A stretch of DNA of 64,000 bases from Cyanophora paradoxa. Its lineage: Eukaryota > Glaucocystophyceae > Cyanophorales > Cyanophoraceae. Every line of letters starts with the position of its first letter. The first letter of the stretch is position 1. The DNA lies in NCBI GenBank assembly GCA_004431415.1, contig QPMI01000022.1:1-64000 (forward strand). Reading direction: 5' to 3'. Made by a program: the position numbers and the translations under genes. Shown piece after piece: positions 38,251 to 49,351 of the stretch. The notes under the pieces were generated by a model. That model did not search any database and had not been told where the DNA came from. It worked only from the letters and a program-made list of their open reading frames with translations.

Positions 38251-41200
38251 ACGCGCGCGCCTTGAGGGTGCGGAGGACGACGAGGAGGGAGACGAGGCCC
38301 GGTACCCCCTGGTAGGAGCCCGAGAAGACCACAGTGACGCCGGGGAGGTCCGTGATCACTGGAGGGGGTTGAGGAAGGTCGGAAGGAGTACAAGGATAGG
38401 GGCTCTTAGGAGGTGCGGGGCGGGGGGAAAGAAAGAAAGGGGGTACGCACGCGCGGGGAACTCAAACCAGTTCCGCTCAGCGAAGTGCAGGACGGAGGGC
38501 TGCCGGCCCCGGTCCCGGTACACGATTCTGGGAGAAGATGAGGGAGGGGGGAAGAAGGCGGAGGGGGATACGCCAACGAACCGGGCGGTAAGGTCGAGCC
38601 CGATGAAAGTGGAGACGAAGAGGTCCGTCCAGAGCAGCGCGTGCCGCTCCTTGATCTGCGGCGCCACCGGATGACAAGGGATGAGACTCGCGAAGCGCAC
38701 AATGTAAAAATTGCTTATTTATGAATGGACTGGGTCTCTAGAGTTACGGACCTGCTGGGCGTAGGGGAGCCAGGGGGCGATGGCGAGCAGGACGCTGCCG
38801 GGCGGGGCGGGGCGGGTGTCAGGCCTGCAGGGCCCGGGCTCGGGGGGCGGGGAGGTGCGGGGCGGGGCGGCCGCTCGCCTGAAGCATATGACGAGGAGGA
38901 TGAAAGCTTCGAAGACGCCCCGCAGCACCCGCTGCGCGATGTCAGGGAAGGGCGCTTCGGATTTGATCGCTGATTCGATCCGGTCCTAGGGGAGGGAAGG
39001 GCGCGCCACGACGAGCTGGCGGATGTCGGGCTTGGGGAGCGTCGCGTCGTCCTCCGCGTTCGCCAGCGCCTGTGAACGAAGTGTCGGATGCGAAGAAGGC
39101 GGGAGGGGAGGGGGGTACGGGGACGGACCAGGGAGGCGGCGGCGGCGGGGCCTAGGTAGCGCTTGATCTCGGCGTTCCCGCGGAAGCGGAAGATGTGCGG
39201 CACGTGGAGCCTGCGCCGAAAGCCGTCAAGAAGGAGGGGGGGAGGGGGAAAGGGGGTACGGACCTGTGGCCCTGGCGGTCCCGAGCGGCGAGCTGGCGGC
39301 GCCGGCGGATGGCCCGGATGCGAAAGGCCGCCACGCCCGAGGCCGTCAGGAGGGCCACGAGGGACCCGTACACGGAGTCTGCGAACGAAGTGATTGATTC
39401 AGCTTTGAAGCTCGAAGAGGGGGGGGGTACGGCGCACAGAGGGCGGCGTAGTCGGAGGGGCAGGCGTTCAGGGTCCCCGACGTCACGCAGGGGCCCGAGG
39501 CGACCACCAGGTCGGCCTGCCGGGTACGCAGTCATTTGAGAGGTCGGAGCGGGCCAGGAGGGGTACAGGGGCGCGCCTCGTCGGCGATGCCGTCGTTGTC
39601 CGAGTCACGGGTGAAGGCTCCCAGGAGGGGGAACCGGTCCTCCACGTCTGGAGGGCGGGGTACCATCGCAAGGGGCATACATGTTGGAGGGGGTACGCGC
39701 ACCGAGGAGGCCATCCCCGTCCTTGTCCAGGGCCAGGCGGTGGAGGCTGGCGCCTCCTCCGGGCTGCAGAGAGACGCGGCTAAGAATAGCGAAGGAAGGA
39801 AAGGGGGGGGGAAGGGGGGGGACGAAGGCACCAGGGGGGAGGCCCACGCGAGGAGAGTACGGTCCAGCGAGACGGCGAGCACCGAGCCCGGCTCGAAGTC
39901 CAGAGCGGCGCAGAGGAGGGGCGGCTCGCCCCGGGGTACGCTCGACGGGTCCAGGAGCCGGAGCGTCGAGGCGCCCGCCGCCGGGGCCTGCGCAGGGGGT
40001 ACGTACGCGTTGGCGCCTGTCGCACGGCTAGCGGGAAGGGGGATACGCGCCTCGGTGTAGAGGAAGCGGCCGGCGCTGGCGGCCTGGAGGGCGAGGGGGT
40101 GCGCGGATTTGGTAAGCGGGAGGTCCCGCCAGGAGGCGGCGGCCAGGGAGTAGGCGCGGAGCATCCAGGAGGAGCGGTCGGCGGTGGAGAGCTGGGCGAC
40201 GAGTGTACCCCCCGAGAGCGCGAAGTTCTCGAGGCGAACGAAGGGGCCGGAGGCGTAGGCGGCGGGGGGGAAGGAGCGCGGGGCGCGCTCGGGCAGGGAG
40301 AGGAGGGCGAGGGTGACGCCGAGGCCGCCCGAGGGCTCGGAGAGGGCGAGGCTGGAGGGGTCCAGGGACACGCGGGCGGAGACCTCGGCCCAGGCCAGCG
40401 CGCACGCGCCTGCCGCCCCGCCCGTCGGTCCCGGCCGGCTCAGGGGCACAGAGGCGGGGGGTACAAGCGCACCAAAGCCGTCCGGCGCTCTGTCCATGAC
40501 CTGCGGGGGTAGGGAATCGCCTCGGTAAGGGCGAAATGGGGGGGGGAGGGGGGGGGGTAGGGGCGCACCGGGTGGAAGAAGCTGGCGATGCGCGTGGGGG
40601 GGTGTACGGGCGTGGCGAGCTCGGAGCTGCCTGTACCCCTGTGGAAGAAGTGGACGGCGGATGTACCCCGCGCGGGGTCGAACTGCGAATAGGCAATGTA
40701 GGGCCCGCAGGCGCTGGGCTCCAGGCGGGATGCCCCCGGCGGCAGGGGCCGCAAGCTCAGCTGCCCGGGGTACGCGTCACAAAAAGGAATAAAGGAGAAT
40801 GGGGATAGAGGCGCACCGGGGCTACGATGCCGAGCGCCCTGTCGAAGTACGTGACGTCGGTCCCGTTCCCGCGGCGCTCGGTCCAAACGACGGCGTCCCC
40901 GTGGGCCGAGAGGTGCCTGGGGCGGCTCAGAAGAGGAAAGAAAGAAGAAAGGAGAAGGAAGAGAAGGGAAGGAAGGACCGAGGCTCGGACGAGTCGAGGC
41001 GCAGGAGGCGCCTGCGCTCGGGAAAGGACTGCTGGTAGACCTTGTCCAGGCGCGCAGGCGGCGCGAAGTCGAAGCCGAAGGGATCTGCGGCGCGAAGAAG
41101 CGGCGAGCAGCGCCGAGCAGCGCTTAGTCTGAGCCCCGCGCGGCGCGGCGCGGTGCTCGGGGCCTGGGGCAGCACCGTCCTTGGGGAGCTGGGCGAGGAT

Positions 41201-41794
41201 CTCCGCGTAGGGCTGGAACACGGCGCCGAAGCTGCGCGCAGGCAGGGCGGGACGGGGCGTGGCGGGGCGGTCGGCACGCGGGCAGAGATTCGAGCTTGCA
41301 GCGGGGAGCGGTGCCCACCCTTCCGAGTGCAGAGCGAAGACCTTGGTGCCCTGCGTGGGGTCCGCGTCGATGTAGAAGACGGTGTCGTTGTCCAGGAAGA
41401 GCTGGCGGCCTGCAGGGGCGCTTAGGAGGAGCGCGCCCCGATCCGAGAGGGGGATGCCCGCCGCATGCGCACCGAGCTGGAAGGGCTGGCGCGCGAGCGC
41501 CATGCTCGGCCGCCAGAGAGTGCTGTTCCACGCAGCTGCCGGGTAGGCGCCCCGGGTGTCCTCGCCGATCCAGTCCAGGTTCACATCGTTGAGGAAGTTG
41601 CACCGGCGCAGGCCCTGCCGCGCGCTGGCCGCATCGGTCACCGAGCAGGCCGCCTCTTGCGTGCCCCAGCAGCCGCTGGCTGCGTTGTGCTGTGCAGAGG
41701 CGCTAGCTAATAGCAACAGAGCTGCTAAGGCCGCCAGCGCGCGGGCTGGCTGCCCGGAAAGGTGCCTCCGCAACTGCATCACGCTTGCGGTCAC
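34203..41794 (-). CDS. Voltage-gated K+ channel with a large secreted-type N-terminal ectodomain, many exons
   Basis: Read leftward: a signal peptide (LAALAALLLLASASA) at 41,794, then about eight exons of ectodomain with N-glycosylation sites and WxxR/FDRALG strands. Two Ca-binding loops of the thrombospondin type-3 kind follow (DKDGDGLLDVED and DSDNDGIADE, about 39,740-39,590), then a membrane helix (YGSLVALLTASGVAAF, 39,390). The channel core follows: hydrophobic S1/S2 (FEAFILLVICF, LFVSTFIGLDLTARF); S3 (VITDLPGVTVVFSGS, 38,350); Arg-rich S4 (LLVVLRTLKVTRVMRMYYRV, about 38,300-38,180); S5 (LSLAVFMFVLVLLA); a pore helix (FETVWGALWFVFVT, ending 37,857); the filter GYGDLVTK (37,698); and S6 (ALAIFVASLGIGML). 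A cytosolic tail extends to about 34,203. Introns are 60-120 nt. The spliced filter reads V-T-G-Y-G-D, not T-V/I-G-Y-G-D. Exon borders and the 3' end are approximate. Confidence 0.7.
35020..35500. repeat. Degenerate GGCGGCTCTAGTCTAGT repeats in a long intron
   Basis: Words such as GGGCGGCTCTAGTCTAG, GCTCTACTCTAG and GCGCTCGCCTCGAGGGG recur at irregular spacing of roughly 40-60 bp. No coding potential; this is the largest intron of the K+ channel gene as I read it (between the exon at about 35,600 and that at 34,930). Confidence 0.6.
38219..38249. repeat. 31-base poly-G tract (poly-C in the channel strand)
   Basis: Lies in the intron that splits the S4 region of the K+ channel, between GTACCCCC near its donor and CCTCCCCTCAG at its acceptor. 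Similar tracts lie at 36,130-36,150 and 36,300-36,318. Confidence 0.9.
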
Positions 41795-41993
41795 ACTGCC
41801 ATCGGATCGGCCCTTTCAGCTGAGCTGATGCGGCTTAAAGAATCCGCACACGCCGAGGCCGCCTGGCGGCTCTTGACAAAGCTGTCCGACTCACAGTCCG
41901 AGCTCTTGTGGGGTACAGTGACGAGCGAGACCTCAAACGAACGTGCAGCTCCCGCCGCTGCTGGCTGACACAGACCGAGAGTCCGGGGCTGCA

Positions 41994-43877
41994 ATGAGCG
42001 AGCCTGCGGTGCGACCTCCTGGTCCTTGCCCGTGCTTCCCACACCGACGGATCTTGCCGACAGGGTGATAACGAAAGCGTGCTGCGGAGTGGCCGACTTC
42101 TTCGACTCAATGAGGACCCGCAGCAGGAAGCCGCAGCCGACCGATCTCCGCGGCCGGCGAAGCGTCCGCGCCGCATCCAGACGGGACCGCACCTTGAAGC
42201 AAGCGAGGGTGCCGACGGCAACGCATACGTGATCAACAGCCTCCCAGACGAAATCCTGGAGCTGATCTTCCGTTTCGTCAACGAGCCGATCCTGAGCTGC
42301 AGCTCGCTGCAGTCGGGCGCGGCGCTCACCTGCCTCGACGTTTGCCGCAAGTGGCGCCGCGTGAACCAAAAAGTCTTTGAGCTGTGCGTTTCAGCTGATG
42401 GCGCGACTTGAACCCGCCGCCACAGCCCGCGTTCGTCTGACACGCGGCCGCCGGCGCAGGATTGACGTGGCGTGGCGCTCCGATGGATTTTCCACCGGCC
42501 GCGGCCGGTACAGTGTAGACCCGCTCTACCCGCCTCGCCCTGTCGTGGGAGCAGACGGTCACGCGCGCTCGCATCCTGCAGGAACGTCCGGCACGGCTTC
42601 GCCAGCAAAAAAGCCTTTAAGGCCTTTAAGGGCGAGGCATTCATCAGCCTAGAATGCCTGCACCCGGCTTTCAATGGCACGCACGCGGAGTGGGTCGGCT
42701 TTGTTCGGCACCACGAGCGCCGCATCGCGTCGGCCCTCGTGCCGGGAGCTGCCGCCGCCCGCCTCGAACAGCTCACCCGCGGCCCACTCCACACGCTCCA
42801 CCTCACCGTATACTGCGCCGAGCTCGACGCGTTGCCGGACTTCGTCGACGCGCACCTCCCGCGGGACTGGAGCCCTCGCGTCCTCTCCCTGCACCTCCCG
42901 CTCGTCCGCGACCCCTCGCCGGCAGTGTTGAAGCTGGGCCCGGCCCTCCTCGGGCGCGCCCCGGGCCTCGAGGTGCTTCGCCTCGCCTACGGCCCCGGCA
43001 TCCCGCTACCCGTCGCCATCCACGCCGTGCGCGCGGCTCCTTTCGCGTACCCCGCCGCTCCGATTTGATCCGCCCCGCGGTCGCAGCTGCCGGCGGCAGA
43101 GAAGCTACACACCCTCGGGGCGCGCCTCATTTTCCCACAGGACACGCCTGGCGCGGCGTCGCTCGGGCGGTTCCCCTCGCTCCGCGCCGTCGAGCACGTC
43201 GACCTGGGCCCCCTCGAGGGCTGCGAGGAGAGGCTCGTCCTGGCGACCCTCGAGGCCCTCGCGGCCCGCCCCGTCCTCTGCCGCAGCCTCGCCCTCCCCT
43301 CCTTGGCCCCCGACTGCGAGCGGCTCCGCGCCGCCCTCGGCGCCGTCTTCCGGCCGGGGGCCCTCCCCGGCGGCCCCGCCGGCACCCGCCTTCTCCTCAG
43401 GCTCTCCAGCCTGTCCGACTTCGGCGGCTCGCCCCTCCTGAGCTCGGTCCTGCGCGGCGATGAACAGTGCGTGTACCCCGCCCGTAAAGCGAGGGCCTGC
43501 GTGTGCTGACCACGGGGAGCGCCTGCGCGCGAAGGCTTCTCATCGCGTCGCGCCCGCCGCCACCTGCCAGCGGCGACCGCTTCTCGCAGCTGGCGCTGGA
43601 GGCGCCCCGCGCGACGCTCGCCGACGCCTTTGCCCTCCTTCGTGCGCCCCCGCCTGGCCCTAGGCCCGAGCCCGAGCCCTAGGCCTGAGCCCGCCCGCCC
43701 CGTTCGACTCGCGGCGTCCCGCAGAGGGCACGGCCTCGTCGCTCAGGCGCCTGGCTCTGTACGAGGTACCTTTCGTGGAACACGGTGGTACCCCCGAGCA
43801 AGGTGCCACGCATCTTACCCCCCCCCCTCCCCCTCGAAACCCCCTCTCGCCTCCCCATCATTCGCCCCCAATACACC

Positions 43878-43909
<32 letters not shown>

Positions 43910-44358
43910 AGCATCCCATCGATTGCCCCGCAGCCTGCGCGGTGGTGGAAGAGTTCCTGGGGGTACTGCGATCGCTCCCGAAGCTGCAGGAGCTGGAGCT
44001 CGCCTTGGGGTACTCTTCCGAGGGGTCCTATGTGCGGGCGCGCTGGCCCGTGCCCGCCCTCCTGCCCCTCCTGCGCGGCGTGGCGGGCGACGCGCGCCTC
44101 CTGCGCGCCGCGCGCTTCCGGAAGATCAACGTAACGGCCCTTTCCCCTTGCGCGGGCTCAGACTCGGACGCGAAGGACGCGTGGCGGCAGCTGAATGCCC
44201 TCCTCGTCACCGTCCTGCGGGCCGAGGCGGCCGCGGCGGAGGCGGCGGCGGAGGCGGCGGCAGCAGAAGCGGTGGCGCCCGGCTCCGGCGGAGGGCCGCC
44301 GCTCGCGCTGTCCGGACCCGTACCCGCAGCCGCTCCAGCGGCTGGGCCTTCGTGTTAG
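41994..44358 (+). CDS. F-box protein with LRR-like C-terminal region, intact copy
   Basis: An F-box protein links a target to the SCF ubiquitin ligase. Exon 1 is MSEPA (41,994-42,008) and exon 2 starts at 42,064 (GDNESVLRSGRLLRLNED). The F-box is at about 42,230-42,390: VINSLPDEILELIFRFVNEP, then ALTCLDVCRKWRRVNQKVFEL. Later exons give RHGFASKKAFKAFKGEAF, LRR-like pieces (LGRAPGLEVLRLAYG; RFPSLRAVEHVDLGPL; LYEVVEEFLGVLRSLPKLQ across an uncertain join; LQELELALG) and a C-terminal Glu/Ala run before the stop at 44,356-44,358. Introns begin with GTGCG or GTACC and end with CAG; the last carries a 31-base poly-C tract directly against its AG. The basic N-terminal patch (RPAKRPRR) may be a nuclear signal. 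Exon joins between 43,000 and 43,930 are approximate. Confidence 0.7.
43879..43909 (+). repeat. 31-base poly-C tract at a 3' splice site
   Basis: Runs straight into AG (43,910-43,911), so it forms the entire pyrimidine tract of the last F-box intron. Confidence 0.9.
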
Positions 44359-45471
44359 GCGCCTGGCGGCACAGCCGCGGGCGGAGGGCCTCAGGGCCTA
44401 GATCCAGCCCCCGCATGCCTGTAGGCTAGCGCTTTTTTATCCCCTGCATTCTCACCGGGCGCGGCCCTACACAGATATTAAAATAATGTCTATACTGTAT
44501 CTGTTGTGCTTTCTTCTAGATTTGTATGTAGCCTAGTAGCCTAGGCGGCCCAGCACAATAGCTTGAGCCCTTCATTTCTGGAATCATCGGATCCTCGAGC
44601 TCAAGCTCATTTCGGGGCTCCAATTTCCTCCGTGTAAGATATTTTTACGACACTCTGTACTCTGTTCCTTGTTCCGAAGTTCTGGTTTAAGCTTTAAATT
44701 TGGGCACATTCATTCACCCATGCATATGGCCACCAGCGAAAGCGAAAGCGAAAGCACGTACGATCGTACGCGCCCGTGTGAATTTCGTTTCAAGTTTTAT
44801 TTCCGAATTCGAATTCGCCGATTAAATATTCGCGCGCCAGCGCATCCACGTATCGCAGTGTATAATCGCACCGATTCGCATGTTTATATTAATCGCGCGC
44901 CAGCAACGGGGCCCCGCCGCCCCGGGCCCGGGGCCGGGGCGCGCAGCCAGGCTCGCGATCGGGGCCCGGCCCGGCGCGGCTGATCCGAGCGCGCGCTCCG
45001 AGGCTCGTTCAATTTCCAAGTTCGAATTCGGAAATGATACCGAGTAGCGCGCGCGGGTCTTCCGAACTCTTTTCATGCTGCCAGGAGGGCGATAAGCGCG
45101 ACCTTGCCGCCGCTGAAGCGCCGCGCGGGGCCGCCGCGGGCCGATTTTGCAGCGCGCAAAGCGCGGCGCGTCGAACACGTGGTCGGGGGGTACGACGCAC
45201 TTTCGCACTCCGCTGAATTCTCGTTCGCTGGACGTGGAGATGGCGGCCGCAACCTCAAAAGCGCGTATCTGCGCCGCCAGGCCTCATTCTTCTAAGAGCT
45301 CCTCGCCCTCAGCCTCCAGACTCGGAAGCGAGCTCCCGCAGCAGCAGCGCAAGCGCACCCGCAGGCGGCTCCAGTTATCCCACAGCCCGCAAGAGAGCCA
45401 AACAAAGGCCTTGATCGGCCTCGGCCCGTCCCCACCTAGCGCTCAGCAAGTCCTCGGCACCCGCGCACGCG
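44359..45471. other. Intergenic and 5' region of the first membrane-protein gene
   Basis: Left part AT-rich with no gene seen; a short GAAAGC repeat at 44,735-44,755 and palindromic CGTACGATCGTACG after it. From about 44,990 the sequence belongs to the inverted duplication. Confidence 0.4.
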
Positions 45472-48400
45472 ATGGCGCGAGCGTCGAGCGCGCCGCTCCT
45501 GGCGGCCCTCGTCCTCATCTCTGCGGTGCTTCACGCGTCCGCCGGTGCGAGCCGACCCGCTTTAAGCTTTCGCTTCCCGTGCGCGCTGATCCAGACGCGC
45601 AGTAACGCACCACGGCGTGCTCTTTGAGGGCCCCGTGTCCCGCGGCCTCGTGCTCGCCTCGATGTCCTCCGACAGCTCCGGCGCCTTCCTCTCCGTCGCT
45701 GTCGTCTCCGAGGTGCGCTCTCCCGGTCCAGATCGAATTGAGTGCCCGCCCCGGGCCCACCACCTTGCGCGCAGGAGTGCGACAAGCTCATCGGCCACGC
45801 CGTGAATGTCACCCTCCCTCCTCCGCCGCCCCCGGCGGCCCCCGCGGAGAACGCGACTGTCCCCGAGGAGCACTTGGAGCGGGAGGCGCCGGCGGCGCTG
45901 TGGACCGGCATCGTGCAGGGCTCGTCGGAGGACGGGAACGCCGCCTGCTTCTTCAAGCCTGCGCTCTCCGCGGAGGGCGCGGCCGCCGCCGGCTCCGGCA
46001 ACAACCTGACCATGGTCTTCGAGCTGCGTGGCTTCCGGGCGGTCCTCGGCGGCGCCGGCCGCGTGCACCGCGTGGCGTACCTGTCGAACCGCTACGCCTC
46101 GCCCGCCCCGGCGTTCCCCTTCCGCCCGCGCAAGTCCGGCTCCCCGATCCGCATCCCGCCGGGCACCTTCGGCGTGGCCGTCCTCTCCCTCGACGCCGCC
46201 GACGCCGCCGACGGCCTCCTCACCGTGTACCAGGCACGCCGCTCCTGCCCGGCCATCTTTGACGCTCTGCTCTCCGGCTGACGCTGCGGCAGACGGCCGG
46301 CGACTTCTCCGGCGTGCGCCTCGCGTACGTGAACGCGACTGTGGCGGCTGACGGCACCGTGCGCAACGACACGTCGTCTTTCGTCGTGGACCCGGCCTGC
46401 GACCCCGCGGCCCCGGCCCCCGAGTGCATCCCTGCGCCCGCCGTGTCCATCGGGTGAGCGTCGCCGGGGCCCTGCGCTTCTTTCGCCGCTCACGGGCCGT
46501 GCAGCCGCGTGCGCAACGGCACCTGCGACTGCGGCATGGGCGGCCCGCGCGACGGCGGCATGCGCCCGCCCTTCAACGCCACCGCCTCGGAGCCGCGCCC
46601 GGCGCGCATGGGCGAGGGCGAGGCGCCGCGTATGGACGAGGGCGAGGGCCCGCGCGGCCCGGCGCCGAACGCCTCGGAGCCCTTCATGATGCCGCCTCCC
46701 CGCAACTGGTCGCGCCCCGAGGGCCAGCCGCTCCGCGAGCGGTGCACCCTGCGCGCCCTGACCGCGCGAGTGAGCCCTCGCTGACGGGCTGCCGGTCCGC
46801 AGGGAGCCGCAGTTCAGCCCGGACGAGGAGGGCGACATCTGCGCGTGCCCCATGTGAGCCGCCGCGCCGGCGCCGGGCTCCTTCGAACGCTCATCTGACG
46901 CCCCCGGCTCGCAGGACGATGCAGGAGGAAGCCGGGACGCAGCAGGGCCAGCCCCGCGCCGGCCAGGAGGGCCCCGTGCAGACCCAGCAGTCCGTATCCG
47001 GACAGCAAATGCCGCCGCAGCAGGGCGCGACCGGCCAGCAGCAGCAGGGCACGACCGGCCAGCGGATGCCGCCTCAGCAGGGCGCGACCGGCCAGCAGCA
47101 GACGGGCACATCTGGCCAGCAGATGCCGCCCCAGCAGGGCTCGACTACCCAGCAGCAGACGGGCACGTCCGGCCAGCGGATGCCGCCTCAGCAGGGCTCG
47201 ACTACCCAGCAGCAGGGCGCGACCGGTCAGCAGATGCCGCCCCAGCAGGGCTCGACTACCCAGCAGCAGACGGGCACGTCCGGCCAGCGGATGCCGCCTC
47301 AGCAGGGCTCGACTACCCAGCAGCAGACGGGCACGTCCGGTCAGCAGATGCCGCCCCAGCAGGGCTCAACCGGCGAGCAGATGGGCGCGACTAGCCAGCA
47401 GCAGCCGCAGCAGCCGCAGCAGCAGCAGCAGCGCGCTCAGGGCACGCCCAAGCCGCTCTTCCAGATGATCTACTCGCTGCCGTGGAAGATCCCGCGGCCC
47501 CCGCACATGCGCCTTGGCGGCCTGCGCGGCCCCCGCGGCAACTCCACCCGCCCTCCGATGAACGAGACCCGCCCGCCCATGGAGCACGGCCCTGTGAACG
47601 AGACGCGGCCCCCGATGGACGGCGCGCGCCCTCCGATGAACGGCACCGAGCCGCGCCCGCCGCGCCGCCAGCCGCGCGAGATGCCGCTCATCCCCGGCCC
47701 CGTCCGCTTCGTCCGGGTGCGCCTCCGCGCGTCAAGTCTCGCCCCTCGGCAGCCGCTGACCTTCACCGCAGATCTCCCTCACGAACGCGCGCCTCTCGAA
47801 GGACCCGGCGACGCCCGCGTCGCTCCTCACCGGCCTGCCCTCGGCCGTGGCGCTCACCACCGCGGACGGCACTCCGGCGCTGCCGCTCGGCGTCTTCGTG
47901 GCGACCCCGCAGTTCCCGCTGCCCGGCAGCGAGACCGGCGGCCTCTTCCCCGCCTCTACCGGTGCGCCTCGGCTCCTCTCCGCCTTTGTGCTTCCGCCTC
48001 TCTGACCGATGCCCGCGCAGACGACTACTACACCTTCCCCGCCGTCGGGCCCTTCATCCGCTCCGCTCCCGGCGACTGTGCGTGGCCCCGCCTCGAGCCT
48101 GTCTCTCTGGGCAGCGAGCTGACAGGTTCTGGGCCGCGCAGTCTCTGCCTTGAACATCCAGCTCTCGCTCGCGTCTGCGGCAGCCTCGTCGGGCGCCCTC
48201 CGCCGTACATGCGAGGCCATGGCGTCCACCAAGACCACCTCCGCCTCCGCCCCCGCCGGCTGCGTGACCAACGGCTGCAGCCTCCTCCAGTGCTTCATCT
48301 CCTGTGCGCCGCCCGCCCTCGCCCTCTGCCCCTGCGCATCCCTGACCGCCGCCGGCAGTCATGGGCGGCGATGACCTCGGCACGAGCTGCGCGTCGGTCT

Positions 48401-49351
48401 CGAACGCGGCATGCGCGGCGCCGGCCGCCGGACGCCGCCTGCTCGCCGACGCGGCGTCCATCTCCGCTTCCCTCACGGCCACCTCCGGCCAGTCCCCGGC
48501 CCAGGTCCGCCCCCTCCCCGCCCCACTTTCGAACCCGGCCGCTCACGTTCGCGCAGCTCGCGGCCGGCCTCGCGGGCGCCGTGTCGGGCACGAGCGGGCG
48601 GAGCTTCGCGGAGGGCGCGGCGGCGGTCCTCGCCGGGGCGAGCCTCCCGGCGGACGCGGCGGACCCGGCGACCTTCGGCGGGGCGGTGACGGGCCTCTCG
48701 GCGCCGGGCGCTAACATCCCAGTTGTGACGGCCGACGGCTCCTCCACCACCGCTCTCTCCGCCTCGAGCCCCGTCGCGGCCAGCACCGGCACTGCGGCCG
48801 CGGCGACGGACGCGGCGGCCGCCGGCAGCGGCAGCGCGGGCTCCACGCAGGCCACCTCGGCGACCGGCTCGGGCAACGGGCAGGCCGGCGCCTCCTCCTC
48901 GTCCTCGTCCTCGTCCCAGTCCGGCCTCTCGCAGAACGCGATCGTGGCCATCGGGGCGGCGGTCGGCGGCACGGCGCTCGTGGCGGCGGTGGCCGGCACG
49001 GCCGTTGCCGTCCAGCGCCGGCGGCGGGCTGGCTTCTCGCCGGCGCGCAACGTGCCCGGCCTGGAGACCGTCGCGGCGCCCCGCGGCGGCCCGGTCGACG
49101 TCGAGGCGCCGGAGCTCCCGCCCCTCCCCGTCGCCTGGGTCGACGCCGGCGCCAAGGCCCCGGCCCCGGCCCCGCCCGCGGAGCCGGAGCAGGCAGCGGC
49201 GGCGCCGGAAGGGCCGGAGGGCCTGGTGGTTGTGACTGAGGCGCCGCTGCAGCTGCCGGGCGCCCGCACGCCGCTCCCGCGCAGCGCCCTCGGCAGCCGC
49301 GCCGCTTCTGTCTCCGGCAGCCGCCCAGGCTCCCTCGAGATCCGCCTCTAG
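45472..49351 (+). CDS. Type I membrane protein with Gln-rich repeats, copy 1 (intact)
   Basis: Not a recognised family. Exon 1 (45,472-45,544) is a signal peptide (APLLAALVLISAVLHASA); exon 2 joins in phase at 45,603 (VTHHGVLFEGPVSRG). Next: ECDKLIGHAVNVTLPPPPP, a beta-rich domain with N-glycosylation sites (NNLTMVFELRGFRAVLGGAG, RIPPGTFGVAVLSLDAADA, RLAYVNATV), Cys-rich pieces (RVRNGTCDCGMGG, EEGDICACPM), seven Gln-rich repeats of the GQ(Q/R)MPPQQG kind, a Met/Pro/Arg segment with NETRPPM repeats, a second extracellular region (SLLTGLPSAVALTTADG; a Cys-rich part with CVTNGCSLLQCFISC), a Ser/Ala-rich stalk, one membrane helix (IVAIGAAVGGTALVAAVAGTA) and a 100-residue tail ending EIRL. Introns are short, GTGCG or GTGAG to CAG. 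A cell-surface or wall-associated protein is likely. Confidence 0.65.
46986..47370 (+). repeat. Coding repeat, GQ(Q/R)MPPQQG-type, seven units
   Basis: Units of mostly 19-21 codons alternate QQ and RM forms with linkers such as STTQQQTGTS. The inverted copy at about 58,960-59,310 has six units and one altered linker. Confidence 0.85.

Noticed and set aside
46092-47766. Large minus-strand frames (up to 339 codons) opposite the membrane-protein gene
   Set aside because: Antisense shadows; the + strand has a signal peptide, in-phase splice sites and a paralogue with the same exons.
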